Source of the DNA: Mycolicibacterium hippocampi
GTDB lineage: Bacteria > Actinomycetota > Actinomycetes > Mycobacteriales > Mycobacteriaceae
Direction: 5' to 3'
DNA length: 64,000 bases
NCBI RefSeq assembly: GCF_010723735.1
Contig: NZ_BLLB01000002.1
Span: 3,038,001 to 3,102,000, forward strand
The notes beneath the pieces are model-generated. The model was not told the origin of the DNA. It saw nothing but the letters and a program-made list of their open reading frames with translations, and made no database searches. A program made the translations under genes and the position numbers. Shown piece by piece: positions 28,090-36,959 of this stretch. Each line of letters starts with the position of its first letter. Position 1 is the stretch's first letter.

Positions 28090-30003
28090 ATGCTTGAACA
28101 GATCCGCGGTCCCGCTGATCTGCAGCACCTGACGCAGGCGCAGCTGGACGAACTGGCCCGAGAGATCCGCGACTTCCTGATCCACAAGGTCGCGGCCACC
28201 GGCGGGCACCTGGGACCGAACCTCGGCGTCGTGGAGTTGACGTTGGCGCTGCATCGCGTCTTCGATTCCCCTCACGACCCGATCCTGTTCGACACCGGTC
28301 ATCAGGCCTATGTGCACAAGATGCTCACGGGCCGCGCCCGGGACTTCGACACGCTGCGCAAGAAGGACGGCCTGTCGGGTTACCCGTCGCGGACCGAGAG
28401 CGAGCACGACTGGGTGGAGTCCAGCCACGCCAGTTCCTCGCTGTCCTACGCCGACGGCTTGGCCAAGGCGTTCGAGCTGAACGGGCACCGAAACCGCCAC
28501 GTCGTCGCCGTGGTCGGTGACGGGGCGCTGACCGGCGGCATGTGCTGGGAGGCGCTCAACAACATCGCGGCTTCGGGCCGGCCGGTGGTCATCGTCGTCA
28601 ACGACAACGGCCGCAGCTACGCGCCCACCATCGGCGGCTTCGCCGAGCACCTCGCCGGTCTTCGGTTGCAGCCCGGCTATGAGCGGGCGCTCGAAGAGGG
28701 CCGCAAGGCGGTGCGCGGTCTGCCGATGATCGGCGAGTTCTGCTACCAGTGCATGCACAGCGTCAAGGCGGGCATCAAGGACGCGTTGTCGCCCCAGGTG
28801 ATGTTCACCGATCTGGGCCTCAAGTACGTCGGCCCGATCGACGGTCACGACGAGCACGCGGTGGAGAGCGCGCTGCGCCATGCCCGCGGTTTCAACGCCC
28901 CGGTTGTCGTGCACGTCGTCACCCGCAAGGGCATGGGTTACCCGCCGGCCGAGAACGACGAAGACGATCAGATGCACTCGTGCGGTGTCATCGACCCGGA
29001 GACCGGTCTGGCCACGACGGTTCCCGGCCCCGGCTGGACCTCCACGTTCGCCGAGGCGTTGATCCGACTGGCGACCAAGCGTCGCGACGTCGTGGCGATC
29101 ACCGCCGCCATGCCCGGGCCCACCGGGCTCAGTGCGTTCCGGGACCGGTTCCCGGACCGGTTCTTCGACGTCGGTATCGCCGAGCAGCACGCGGTGACGT
29201 CGGCCGCCGGGTTGGCGATGGGTGGCATGCATCCGGTGGTCGCGATCTACTCGACGTTCCTCAACCGGGCGTTCGACCAGATCATGATGGACGTCGCACT
29301 GCACAAGCTCCCGGTGACGATGGTGCTGGACCGGTCCGGGGTCACCGGACCCGATGGTGCCAGCCACAACGGCATGTGGGACCTGTCGATCCTGGGCATC
29401 GTGCCAGGGATGCGGGTCGCAGCGCCCCGCGACGGCGCCCGGTTGCGCGAGGAACTCGCCGAGGCGCTCGACATCGACGATGGTCCCACCGCGATTCGCT
29501 TCCCGAAAGGCGATGTAGGCGAAGATGTTCCGGCGGTCGAACGACGTGGCGGAGTCGACGTGCTGGCGGTACCGGCCGACGGTCTGTCCGACGACGTGCT
29601 CCTCGTGGCCGTCGGGCCGTTCGCGAAGATGGCGCTCGGGATCGCCGAACTGCTGCGCAACCAGGGCATCGGCGTGACCGTCGCCGATCCGCGGTGGGTG
29701 CTGCCGGTGCCCGCCGAAATCGCCGCGCTGGCGGCCGACCACAAGCTGGTGGTGACCCTCGAGGACAACGGTGTGCACGGCGGGGTCGGCTCGGCCGTGT
29801 CGGGTGCGCTGCGGCGGGCCGAGGTGGACGTTCCGTGCCGCGACGCCGCACTGCCCCAGCAGTTCTTCGACCATGCGTCCCGCGGAGAGGTCCTCGCGGC
29901 CGTCGGCCTCACCGAACGCAACATCGCCCGCCAGATCACCGGGTGGGTGGCTGCGTTGGGCACCTCGGTCAGTGAGCGGGAGATCAGCCAGCAGCTCGAC
30001 TGA
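28090..30003 (+). CDS. dxs: 1-deoxy-D-xylulose-5-phosphate synthase
   Basis: The TPP-dependent first enzyme of the MEP isoprenoid pathway, 637 residues, condensing pyruvate with glyceraldehyde 3-phosphate. The start [20 protein letters not shown] is typical. The TPP-binding motif [18 protein letters not shown] is intact, as are HSSASLSY-like [16 protein letters not shown] and the pyrimidine-domain Glu region [17 protein letters not shown]. The transketolase C-domain is complete. No other MEP gene is nearby. The catabolic island begins about 170 bases downstream. Confidence 0.97.
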   Translation: MLEQIRGPADLQHLTQAQLDELAREIRDFLIHKVAATGGHLGPNLGVVELTLALHRVFDSPHDPILFDTGHQAYVHKMLTGRARDFDTLRKKDGLSGYPSRTESEHDWVESSHASSSLSYADGLAKAFELNGHRNRHVVAVVGDGALTGGMCWEALNNIAASGRPVVIVVNDNGRSYAPTIGGFAEHLAGLRLQPGYERALEEGRKAVRGLPMIGEFCYQCMHSVKAGIKDALSPQVMFTDLGLKYVGPIDGHDEHAVESALRHARGFNAPVVVHVVTRKGMGYPPAENDEDDQMHSCGVIDPETGLATTVPGPGWTSTFAEALIRLATKRRDVVAITAAMPGPTGLSAFRDRFPDRFFDVGIAEQHAVTSAAGLAMGGMHPVVAIYSTFLNRAFDQIMMDVALHKLPVTMVLDRSGVTGPDGASHNGMWDLSILGIVPGMRVAAPRDGARLREELAEALDIDDGPTAIRFPKGDVGEDVPAVERRGGVDVLAVPADGLSDDVLLVAVGPFAKMALGIAELLRNQGIGVTVADPRWVLPVPAEIAALAADHKLVVTLEDNGVHGGVGSAVSGALRRAEVDVPCRDAALPQQFFDHASRGEVLAAVGLTERNIARQITGWVAALGTSVSEREISQQLD

Positions 30004-30022
30004 CCCAGCAGTTCGACTGACG
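29989..30022. repeat. 17-base imperfect tandem duplication at the dxs stop
   Basis: CAGCAGCTCGACTGACC is followed at once by CAGCAGTTCGACTGACG. The first copy contains the dxs stop codon and the second repeats it. It marks the left edge of the island and may be a small duplication scar. Confidence 0.6.
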
Positions 30023-30168
30023 CGGCCTTACCCACCCTGTCGGTCTGGGATGCGGTGGGCCGGTGCGGTTGCCGGCGTCGCAGTTGCGGTGACCGGCGCG
30101 TCCGAGGAGCGCCGAGCGCGACCATCGATCACGATGGTGATGGGAAGTTGACGCGCCGCCAGGTTGAC

Positions 30169-30184
30169 CGCATAGAGTATCCAA
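30169..30184 (-). promoter_or_regulatory. Candidate GntR operator 1 (autoregulatory)
   Basis: On the minus strand it reads TTGGATACTCTATGCG, matching TTGGAT-N4-TATnCA except in the last two bases. It lies 23 bases before the GntR ATG and overlaps a possible -10 (TAGAGT, 30173-30178, with TTGACG at 30148). This position fits negative autoregulation. Confidence 0.5.
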
Positions 30185-30206
30185 TATCAGCTGAAAGCGA
30201 GAGCCG

Positions 30207-30968
30207 ATGCCACCGCGCACCGCCGCCAAGCGCTCCGAACCCGAGGGCGCAGATCGAGCCATTCCCGCCGGGTACTCCGGTGACGCCGTCCGGGGACGAC
30301 GATCGGACTTCGTGCGGCCCAAAACCGCTCAGCAGGCGGTGGCCGAGGCGCTGCGGCACGACATCACCACCGGCAAGCTGGCCCCGGGGAGCTGGATCGT
30401 CCAGGAAGCCGTCGCCGAGCAGTTCGGCATGTCGCGCATTCCGATCCGGGAAGCGCTCAAGACTCTCGAGGCCGAGGAGTACATCACCTACGTGCCGCAC
30501 AGCGGCTATCGGGTCACCAAGCTCAGCCTCGACGACCTCGTCGAGGTGTTCACGCTGCGGACCATCCTCGAGGAGGCGCTGATCCGCGACGCGATGCCGG
30601 GTGTAACCGACGAAATCGTCGACGAAATGCGTTCGTGCAACGCAGAAATGGACGCCGCGCAGGCTGCCGGTGACCCGATCGCGGTCGGGGTGGCCAACCG
30701 CCAGTTCCACTTTCTGACCTTTCACGCCAGCTCGATGGCACGCACCAAGCGCATCGTGACGCAGCTGTGGAACACCGCCGACGCCTACCGGCCGCTGTAC
30801 CTTCCCCTGCTCGACATGCCGAAGGTCTGCAAAGAGCACACGCTGATGATCAATGCGATGGCCGAGCGCGACGTCGAACGCATGGTGAAGCTCAACCACG
30901 AGCACCGGGCGCACGCCCTGGCGCCGATCCACCAGATCTTCGACGAGGAATCCACCGCCTCGGCATGA
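30207..30968 (+). CDS. GntR-family transcriptional regulator (FCD type)
   Basis: A 253-residue regulator with a winged helix-turn-helix at about residues 38-105 (LAPGSWIVQEAVAEQFGMSR, then RIPIREALKTLE) and an all-helical FCD ligand domain at about 110-245. Candidate metal or ligand residues include His168 in NRQFHFLTFH, His211 and His233. The first 35 residues are an unusual basic/disordered extension. The stop overlaps the ATG of the RidA gene. Four similar palindromic sites in the island suggest that it controls the whole cluster, probably as a repressor released by a pathway intermediate. Confidence 0.9.
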   Translation: MPPRTAAKRSEPEGADRAIPAGYSGDAVRGRRSDFVRPKTAQQAVAEALRHDITTGKLAPGSWIVQEAVAEQFGMSRIPIREALKTLEAEEYITYVPHSGYRVTKLSLDDLVEVFTLRTILEEALIRDAMPGVTDEIVDEMRSCNAEMDAAQAAGDPIAVGVANRQFHFLTFHASSMARTKRIVTQLWNTADAYRPLYLPLLDMPKVCKEHTLMINAMAERDVERMVKLNHEHRAHALAPIHQIFDEESTASA

Positions 30969-31435
30969 CTGTGGTCGACAGATTGCTCGCGCTGGGGATG
31001 GTGATTCCGGAGCCACCGTCCCCGAAGGGTGCGTATTTCCCCAGCCGCCGCTGCGGTGATCAGCTGTGGGTATCAGGCGCCACGGCCCGCAGGGAGGGCG
31101 CGCCGGCGCTGCGCGGCATCGTCGGCGCCGACGTCGACACAGAGCAGGCCCGCGAGCAGGCCGAGCTGGCCGCGCTGAACCTGCTCGGGGCGATCGACGC
31201 GGCCGTCGGCCTCGACGCGGTGACCGCGGTCGTGCAGTTGCGCGGATACGTCCGCGCAGTGCCTGATTTCGACACCCACCCCGCGGTGATCGACGGAGCC
31301 TCCCGGGTGCTGCTCGAGGGCTTCGGCGAGGAGGTGGGGGCGCACGCACGCACCGCCATCGGTGTCGCCTCGCTGCCCGGGGGTGCCTGCGTGGAACTCG
31401 ATCTGGTGGTCAGCGTCGCTGCGGGCGAGCGCTGA
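30965..31435 (+). CDS. RidA/YjgF-family protein
   Basis: A 156-residue member of the RidA family, which deaminates reactive enamine and imine intermediates. The C-terminal half carries the active-site Arg in GAHARTAIGVASLPGG, followed by ACVELDLVVSV, where the family has an acidic strand. The ATG overlaps the GntR stop (ATGA), so the two are cotranslated. In an N-heterocycle pathway it could handle an enamine released after ring opening, as Rid proteins do in pyrimidine or aminophenol degradation. Its last 26 bases overlap the convergent CoxG-like gene. Confidence 0.85.
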   Translation: MTVVDRLLALGMVIPEPPSPKGAYFPSRRCGDQLWVSGATARREGAPALRGIVGADVDTEQAREQAELAALNLLGAIDAAVGLDAVTAVVQLRGYVRAVPDFDTHPAVIDGASRVLLEGFGEEVGAHARTAIGVASLPGGACVELDLVVSVAAGER

Positions 31436-32018
31436 GACGATCCAGCCACCGACCGATCGCCAGGCCGAGTGCGACACCGGCGAACCCGTTGAGCAGCAAG
31501 GTGATCCACTCGGGCCCGGGAGCGCGGTCGCAAGCCCGCGGCCGACCCGGCGCGACCACCGGAGCGGGCCGGTCCTCGCCGACGATCGTGGCGTTGAGCT
31601 GGTCGACGAACTGTCCGATGATGCGGTTGCTCACCGGCACGATCGCACCCTTGCCGAACTGGGCGATGCGGCCGCCGAGCTCGAGGTCGGTGGTCACGGT
31701 GACCACCGACCGGGTGCCGTCGTCGCGGGCCACCAGCCGGACGGTGGCCTCGGTCGACCCGTTTCCTCTGCGGTCGCGGGCGTTGCCCCGCACGATCATC
31801 TCCCTGGCGGCGTCGTCCTGTCGCACCAGGGTCGCCGTGCCCGCCAACGTCATTCCGATGGGGCCGACCTTGACGGCGACGTGTGCGTGGAAATCGTCGC
31901 CGTCGCGGTGGTCGAGTGCTGCACCCGGAATGCACCCCACCACCGTGGGGATGTCGGTGAGTACCGCCCACGTGGCGTGCAGCGGTGCATCGACCGCGAA
32001 CTCGTTGACGAGTTGCAT
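31410..32018 (-). CDS. SRPBCC/CoxG-like protein with C-terminal membrane anchor
   Basis: A 202-residue protein starting MQLVNEFAVDAPLHATWAVL, a START/SRPBCC fold of the CO dehydrogenase subunit G type (DIPTVVGCIPGAALDHRDGD). A Pro-rich linker and one transmembrane helix near the C-terminus follow (WITLLLNGFAGVALGLAIG). CoxG-type proteins accompany molybdenum hydroxylases and are thought to recruit or mature the enzyme at the membrane, which fits the three-subunit hydroxylase in this island. It is divergent from the LLM oxidoreductase with operator 2 between them. Confidence 0.85.
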   Translation of the reverse strand: MQLVNEFAVDAPLHATWAVLTDIPTVVGCIPGAALDHRDGDDFHAHVAVKVGPIGMTLAGTATLVRQDDAAREMIVRGNARDRRGNGSTEATVRLVARDDGTRSVVTVTTDLELGGRIAQFGKGAIVPVSNRIIGQFVDQLNATIVGEDRPAPVVAPGRPRACDRAPGPEWITLLLNGFAGVALGLAIGRWLDRLSARPQRR

Positions 32019-32042
32019 TGCTGTCTCCCGGGCGGTCAGCGG

Positions 32043-32071
32043 TTGTGGATCGAATGTCCTCACCATACGAT
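32043..32071 (+). promoter_or_regulatory. Promoter of the LLM oxidoreductase gene
   Basis: TTGTGG (32043-32048), a 17-base spacer, then TACGAT (32066-32071). The last T of the -10 element is the first base of operator 2, so a bound repressor would cover the transcription start. Confidence 0.55.
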
Positions 32072-32086
32072 TGGATACGATATACA
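32071..32086 (+). promoter_or_regulatory. Candidate GntR operator 2
   Basis: TTGGATACGATATACA, a full match to TTGGAT-N4-TATnCA. It sits between the divergent CoxG-like and LLM oxidoreductase genes and starts on the last base of the -10 element of the latter. Confidence 0.6.
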
Positions 32087-32119
32087 TCAATCGTCGACAT
32101 GGCCCGAGGAGGCTGCTGG

Positions 32120-33118
32120 ATGCTGAGCATGGGCGTAGGACTGTTTCCCACCGAACCGACGGCAGCGATGTGCTCCTACGTCCGACTCTGCGAGGACCTC
32201 GGGTATGACAACGTCTGGTTCGGTGACTCCCAGAACATCTGGCGTGAGTCGTCGACCGTGATGGGTGCGGCCGCGGTCGGGACCGAGCGCATCGTGTTCG
32301 GCACCGGGGTGACCAACGCGGTCACCCGCCATCCGTCGCTGCTCGCCTCGACCTGGGCGACCCTTGCCGAGTTCACCGGCGGTCGGGTCGCTCTCGGGAT
32401 CGGCACGGGCGACTCCTCGCTGCGCACGATGGGCCTCAAGCCGCTCAAGCTCGCCGAACTCGAGCGCTCGATCGAGGACCTGCGGGCGCTGCTGCGCGGG
32501 GACAAGGTCGCCGAGGCGTCCAGTGGCGCCGAGTACCACCTGAACTACCTGAGCGGTCCGCTCCACGTACCGGTCTACATCGCCGCGTCCGCACCCAAGA
32601 TCCTGGAGATGTCGGGACGCATCGCCGACGGGGTGATCGTGTTGGTCGGCACCGCACCGCACTTCATCGAGGCGGCGCTGCAGACAATCGAGCGCGGCGC
32701 CAAGAGCAGCGGCCGAACTCTCGCCGATCTGCACATCGTGCTGTGGACGCCGACTGCGATCGGTGACGACAGCACCGAGGCGCGCGACCTGGTGCGCGCG
32801 CACGTCTCGCGCGTCGCGATCCGCCCGTTGCCCGCCAAGGTCGACCCCGCCCTGGAGAAGGCCATCGACCGGATCCGAGAGCAGTACAACTACTACGAGC
32901 ACATGAACCCCGAGGCCGCGCACGCCGATCTGGTGCCCGATGAGCTCGTCGATCTGTTCGCGCTGGCAGGCACGGCGACCGAGTGTGCGCAGCGGCTGAA
33001 GGAAATCGAGTCGCTGGGCGTCGACCAGGTCTCGATCGTGCCGTTCGTCAGGCCGGGGCAGAGCCGCGAGGGCACCATCCGCACCTTCGCCGACATCGTC
33101 CGCGGTCGCCTGGCGTGA
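32120..33118 (+). CDS. LLM-class flavin/F420-dependent oxidoreductase
   Basis: A 332-residue TIM-barrel protein of the luciferase-like superfamily. The ATG at 32120 has GAGGAGG seven bases upstream; earlier in-frame starts fall in or before the operator. The sequence MLSMGVGLFPTEPTAAMCSY, the VMGAAAVGTERIVFGTGVTN strand and the cofactor-phosphate region TGGRVALGIGTGDSSLR resemble Mer and F420-dependent reductases more than bacterial luciferase. Mycobacteria are rich in F420, so an F420H2-dependent reduction, for example of a hydroxylated ring, is plausible. An FMN-dependent monooxygenase is the alternative. The 3' end overlaps the next small ORF by four bases. Confidence 0.85.
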   Translation: MLSMGVGLFPTEPTAAMCSYVRLCEDLGYDNVWFGDSQNIWRESSTVMGAAAVGTERIVFGTGVTNAVTRHPSLLASTWATLAEFTGGRVALGIGTGDSSLRTMGLKPLKLAELERSIEDLRALLRGDKVAEASSGAEYHLNYLSGPLHVPVYIAASAPKILEMSGRIADGVIVLVGTAPHFIEAALQTIERGAKSSGRTLADLHIVLWTPTAIGDDSTEARDLVRAHVSRVAIRPLPAKVDPALEKAIDRIREQYNYYEHMNPEAAHADLVPDELVDLFALAGTATECAQRLKEIESLGVDQVSIVPFVRPGQSREGTIRTFADIVRGRLA

Positions 33119-33396
33119 CGGTGCCCGGCGTGCCGAACCCGTCCGCACATCCCGCGCCGGGCAGCGCCGTGCCGGGGGCGCCGCCGGCGTTGAAGCGGTC
33201 ACTGACACCTGCCGATGGCGTGGTCGATGCCCTGTCCGATGCCGATGCCGATGCCAGCAGGGCTGCCGAAACCGCTGCACCGCAAAGCAATTCAGGACGG
33301 ATCGCTGGTTCCGGGCTACACGCCGCGGCGGCGATGGCCGGGGTGGCGGTGGGACTGGAGATCGCCGGGATCATTTCACGTCGACGTAACAACTAG
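33115..33396 (+). CDS. Small predicted membrane-anchored protein, coupled to the LLM gene
   Basis: A 93-residue frame starting at the GTG that overlaps the LLM stop (GTGA). The N-terminal 40 residues are Pro/Ala-rich, followed by an acidic stretch (DALSDADADASRAAE) and a C-terminal hydrophobic helix (AAAAMAGVAVGLEIAGIISR) ending in RRRNN. This could be a tail-anchored helper protein. I recognise no family. Overlap with the upstream gene and a clean stop before the next promoter support it as real. Confidence 0.55.
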   Translation: MTVPGVPNPSAHPAPGSAVPGAPPALKRSLTPADGVVDALSDADADASRAAETAAPQSNSGRIAGSGLHAAAAMAGVAVGLEIAGIISRRRNN

Positions 33397-33399
33397 CGG

Positions 33400-33428
33400 T
33401 TGACGCAGATCACACCGCTTCCTATAGT
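33400..33428 (+). promoter_or_regulatory. Promoter of the ABC transporter / hydroxylase operon
   Basis: TTGACG (33400-33405), a 17-base spacer, then TATAGT (33423-33428): a strong housekeeping-type promoter. The last T of the -10 is the first base of operator 3, the same layout as at the LLM promoter. Confidence 0.75.
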
Positions 33429-33443
33429 TGGATCCAATATCCA
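33428..33443 (+). promoter_or_regulatory. Candidate GntR operator 3
   Basis: TTGGATCCAATATCCA, the most symmetric of the four sites (TGGAT-N5-ATCCA is a perfect inverted repeat). It covers the expected transcription start of the operon that begins with the substrate-binding protein. Confidence 0.65.
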
Positions 33444-33466
33444 CTCAACGCCCGGAGGCTTTTCTG

Positions 33467-34465
33467 ATGTCAAGGTTCCCGAAGGTCATCGGCGCACTCG
33501 CCGCCGCATCCGCGCTTCTCGTCAGTGCCACCGCGTGTGCCGACGAGTCCTCGGGGCCCACTGAGGGCGGTGGCGCCACCACCGACACGTTGAGCATCTC
33601 CGCGACCGGCGTGGACAGCCTGCCATTCATGGCGATCCTGCAGGCGGGGATCAACAAGAAGTGGTTCGAGGAGGAGGGGTTGAAGGTCGACCTCTACTCC
33701 GGCGGCGGGGGTGGCAACACCCTGCGCGTCGTCACCAGCGGCGACGCCGACATGGCGATCGCCGGGAACAGCTCGGTGATCCTGGCTGCGCAGCAACCGG
33801 ATTCGAACCTCACGGTGATCGCCCCATGGTTCCAGATCAACGATTTCTCCTGGATCAGCCCGCCCGGTCGGACCATCGAGGGCGCCACGCTCGGCTTCAG
33901 CTCGGCAGGGTCGTCGACGGAGCTGTTGGTCAAGGGCCTCGAGCAGGAACTCGGGCAGGGCGTCAAGGCGCAGGCCGTGGGCGGAATGGGCGACAACTGG
34001 ACCGCCGCCCGGGCCAATCAGATCACCGCGGGGTGGGCGATGCAGCCCTTCATCGCCGAGAAGCAGGCCACCGAGAACGCCGAGATCCTGGTGAATGCCC
34101 GCGATGTGCTCGGTGACCTGCCCGCAGACCTGGTCGCGGTCAACTCCAGCTACGCCGAGGCCAACCCGGAGAACATCAGGACGTTCTTCCGGGTGGCCGA
34201 CCGGCTCAACGAGTGGGTGGTGTCCAACCCGGACGAAGCCGGCGCCGAGATCGGGCCGCTGGTGGGCGTTTCGCCCGAGGTGATGCAGACCGCGCTCAAG
34301 AACAGCCCGGACCTGGCCAAGGGATACTCGCTCAAGGTCGACACCGAGGGCCTGACCAATCTCTCCGAGCTCATGGTCGCCGCCGGCCAGATCGACGAGC
34401 CTGTCGACTGGGCCACCGTGCTCGACCAGCAGTACCTTCCCGAGGACGACCGGGCGAGCTTCTGA
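33467..34465 (+). CDS. ABC transporter substrate-binding lipoprotein (NMT1/SsuA type)
   Basis: A 332-residue lipoprotein starting MSRFPKVIGALAAASALLVS, with GGAGG eight bases upstream. The lipid-attachment cysteine is probably Cys24 (SATACADE), a slightly weak lipobox. The mature protein has the NMT1/SsuA/THI5 fold: DSLPFMAILQAGINKKWFEE, then VVTSGDADMAIAGNSSVI. Such proteins bind small aromatic, sulfonate, nitrile or pyrimidine-like compounds outside the membrane. It is the first gene of the importer operon and lies under operator 3, so its ligand is probably the substrate of the pathway. Confidence 0.88.
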   Translation: MSRFPKVIGALAAASALLVSATACADESSGPTEGGGATTDTLSISATGVDSLPFMAILQAGINKKWFEEEGLKVDLYSGGGGGNTLRVVTSGDADMAIAGNSSVILAAQQPDSNLTVIAPWFQINDFSWISPPGRTIEGATLGFSSAGSSTELLVKGLEQELGQGVKAQAVGGMGDNWTAARANQITAGWAMQPFIAEKQATENAEILVNARDVLGDLPADLVAVNSSYAEANPENIRTFFRVADRLNEWVVSNPDEAGAEIGPLVGVSPEVMQTALKNSPDLAKGYSLKVDTEGLTNLSELMVAAGQIDEPVDWATVLDQQYLPEDDRASF

Positions 34466-34510
34466 GCACACGCCACGAACCGTCCCAACCCAGCGACGAG
34501 AGGTAGCGTC

Positions 34511-35311
34511 TTGGACCCGCAAGGCATCGAGATGACCGGCGTGGCAGTGGTTTTTGACACGGCAGCGCGCCGGATCACCGCGGTCACCGGCATCGACCAG
34601 ACCGTGCCGCACTCGAGCTTCGTCTCGATCGTCGGGCCCAGCGGGTGTGGCAAGTCGACCCTGCTGGCGGTGGTCGCCGGGCTGCAGAAGGCCACTGCCG
34701 GCACGGTCAGCGTGGCGGGTCGGCCCGTCACCGGACCCGACCCCAAGATCGGCATGGTGTTCCAGGAGGACTCGACGTTGCCGTGGCGCACCGTCGAGGA
34801 GAACGTTGCGTTCGCCATGGAGATGATCGGGACCCCGAAGCCGGAACGGCGCAGACGGACCACCGAGGCCATCGAACTCGTCGGGCTCGGGGGATTCGAG
34901 AAGTCCTACCCGTCCCAGCTCTCCGGTGGAATGCGCCAACGTGTCGCGCTGGCGCGGACGCTGGCGGTGCAGCCCGAGGTGGTGCTCATGGACGAGCCGT
35001 TTGCGGCGCTCGATCAGCAGACCCGGCTGTTTCTCGGTGCCGAGGTGCGTCAGATCTGGGCCAGGACCAAGCAGACCATCATGTTCGTCACCCACGACAT
35101 CTCCGAGGCGATCCTACTGTCGCAGCAGGTGTGGGTGATGTCCTACCGGCCCGGCACCATCATCGACGTCGTCGACATCGATCTGCCGGACGAGCGTGAC
35201 GCAGGTGTGGTGTCCACCCCGCGTTTCAACGAACTGCACAACCGGGTCTGGGGCTCGCTGCAGGCCGAATCGATGCGCGGGTTCCAGCAGCAGGAGACGG
35301 CGAAGAAGTGA
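34511..35311 (+). CDS. ABC transporter ATP-binding protein (SsuB/TauB type)
   Basis: A 266-residue ATPase from a TTG start with GAGAGG upstream. Walker A is GPSGCGKST (residues 42-50), the Q-loop is in MVFQEDSTLPWRT, the signature is LSGGMRQR (from residue 137) and Walker B is VVLMDEPF, with the switch His in FVTHDISEA. The layout and length are those of nitrate/sulfonate/taurine importer ATPases. Its stop overlaps the GTG of permease 1. Confidence 0.93.
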   Translation: MDPQGIEMTGVAVVFDTAARRITAVTGIDQTVPHSSFVSIVGPSGCGKSTLLAVVAGLQKATAGTVSVAGRPVTGPDPKIGMVFQEDSTLPWRTVEENVAFAMEMIGTPKPERRRRTTEAIELVGLGGFEKSYPSQLSGGMRQRVALARTLAVQPEVVLMDEPFAALDQQTRLFLGAEVRQIWARTKQTIMFVTHDISEAILLSQQVWVMSYRPGTIIDVVDIDLPDERDAGVVSTPRFNELHNRVWGSLQAESMRGFQQQETAKK

Positions 35312-36171
35312 CCGCCGCGTCCACGAAGTCCTTCGCAGCAGCCGACGACCTGCCCACCGAGACGGTGTCGTCGTCCGGGGAGCCGCCGCGGCCACCCCGG
35401 CGTGGGCACCGGTTCGGCACGCTGGCACTCAGCGCCGGCTCGACGCTCGCGCTCATCCTGCTGTTCATCGCTCTCACCGAGATCGGCTCGCGCGCCGGGT
35501 GGTGGAACGACCATGTGCTGCCCGCCCCGTCGGTCATCTTCGCAGAACTCGGCGGCCTTCTCACCGAACCGCAGTTCTGGCTGGATGCCCGCCGCACCGG
35601 CATCGAGGTCGCGGCAGCGATCCTGTTCGGCTGCCTGCTGGGGTTCGCCGCCGGACTGCTGTTCTGGAAGATCCCGCTGCTGGGCCGGGTGTTCGAGCCC
35701 TACCTGGTGTCGTTCTACGCCGTGCCTCTTGTGCTGTTCTATCCGGTGATGATCGTGCTCGTCGGCATCAACGCGATGTCGGTGATCATCCTGGCCACGA
35801 TCATGGCGGCCATCCCGATGGCGCTCAACACCGCCGTCGGACTGAACCAGATGCCGCCGGTGTACATGAAACTCGCCCGCTCGTTGCGCACTTCGCCGCA
35901 GCAGACGCTGTTCGCCATCGCCATTCCCGCCGCCGGACCGTACATCGTCGCCGGCCTGCGACTCGCGGTCGTGTACGCGCTCATCGGCACCATCGCGATG
36001 GAGTTCACCACCGCGCAGGCCGGACTCGGGTACCGCATCCGCTATCTGTACGAGATCTTCGACAACATCGCGATGTTCGCCTACATCGTCGTCGTGCTGC
36101 TGCTGTCATGTCTGCTGACGGTCGCGCTCGCGGCGGTCGAGCGGGTGCTGTTGCGTGGGAGGAACGCATGA
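35308..36171 (+). CDS. ABC transporter permease 1
   Basis: A 287-residue inner-membrane permease from the GTG overlapping the ATPase stop. After a 38-residue cytosolic N-terminus there are six membrane helices. The EAA-type cytosolic loop is visible as YMKLARSLRTSPQQTLFAIA, followed by IPAAGPYIVAGLRLAV, and contacts the ATPase. It pairs with permease 2 to form a heterodimeric channel; single-gene homodimers are more usual in SsuC systems. It is cotranslated with its neighbours by four-base overlaps. Confidence 0.9.
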   Translation: MTAASTKSFAAADDLPTETVSSSGEPPRPPRRGHRFGTLALSAGSTLALILLFIALTEIGSRAGWWNDHVLPAPSVIFAELGGLLTEPQFWLDARRTGIEVAAAILFGCLLGFAAGLLFWKIPLLGRVFEPYLVSFYAVPLVLFYPVMIVLVGINAMSVIILATIMAAIPMALNTAVGLNQMPPVYMKLARSLRTSPQQTLFAIAIPAAGPYIVAGLRLAVVYALIGTIAMEFTTAQAGLGYRIRYLYEIFDNIAMFAYIVVVLLLSCLLTVALAAVERVLLRGRNA

Positions 36172-36959
36172 CTGCCACACTCCCGGTCGAGCCCGACACC
36201 GAACACGCTGCGCCGAGCCGGTTCTCGGCGCGCAACATCCTGGGCAACCAGTTCGTGGGCGCCAGCCTGCTCGCCGTGCTGGTGGCCATCGCCTGGGAGG
36301 TGGTGTCCGGTTTGACGTTTGTCATCCCGTCACCGGTGCAGACCCTGACCGTGCTGTTCGAGAATCTCTCCGACCCTGCCTATCTGTTCGACCTGCGGGT
36401 GACCGCGCAGGCGGTGGCGATGGCGTTTGTCGTCGGCACGGCCGTCGGCGGCGGGATCGGTCTGCTGCTGGGCCTGTCGAGCAAGCTGCGCCTGATCTTC
36501 GAGCCTTTGATCATCATGCTCAACGGCATCCCGAAGATCGTGCTGTACCCGGTGCTGCTGCCGATCTTCACCCTGTCAGGGTCCAAGGTCGTGATGGGTG
36601 TGCTGTTCGCGCTGTTCCCGGTGCTGATCAATGTGTCTACGGGCGTGCAGGAAATTCCGAAGGTGTACTGGAAGCTCGCGCGCTCGGTCCGCGCCAACGC
36701 GTGGCAGACGCTGGTGCACGTCATCTTCCCGGCCATCAGGCGGCCGCTGCTCACCGGAATCCGGCTGGCCGTCAGCCTCGCGGTCGTCGGCGTGGTGCTC
36801 TCGGAGTTCTTCGCGACCCGCCGCGGACTGGGCCGGGTGGTGCTGCAGGCCTACGGCCACGGTGACTATCCGTCGATGGTGGCGACCATCATGCTGCTGA
36901 TCACGATCTCGTTCGGCATCTCGATCGCGTTGTGGCAGTGGGAGAAGCGAATCCATTGA
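36168..36959 (+). CDS. ABC transporter permease 2
   Basis: A 263-residue permease starting MTATLPVEPDTEHAAPSRFS, with TGGGAGGAACGC upstream. Six membrane helices and the EAA loop YWKLARSVRANAWQTLVHVI are present. It overlaps permease 1 by four bases (ATGA) and the hydroxylase large subunit by four bases (TTGA), which ties transport and oxidation into one transcript. Sequence similarity to permease 1 indicates an old duplication. Confidence 0.9.
   Translation: MTATLPVEPDTEHAAPSRFSARNILGNQFVGASLLAVLVAIAWEVVSGLTFVIPSPVQTLTVLFENLSDPAYLFDLRVTAQAVAMAFVVGTAVGGGIGLLLGLSSKLRLIFEPLIIMLNGIPKIVLYPVLLPIFTLSGSKVVMGVLFALFPVLINVSTGVQEIPKVYWKLARSVRANAWQTLVHVIFPAIRRPLLTGIRLAVSLAVVGVVLSEFFATRRGLGRVVLQAYGHGDYPSMVATIMLLITISFGISIALWQWEKRIH

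Noticed and set aside
27964..29874. 636-residue minus-strand ORF across dxs
   Set aside because: Rich in His, Arg, Gln and Val with no recognisable domain, as expected from the antisense of a high-GC gene. dxs is unambiguous.
30004..30206. Possible tRNA or integration site at the left edge of the island
   Set aside because: No tRNA-like cloverleaf, integrase gene or matching direct repeat at the right edge was found; only a local 17-base duplication is present.
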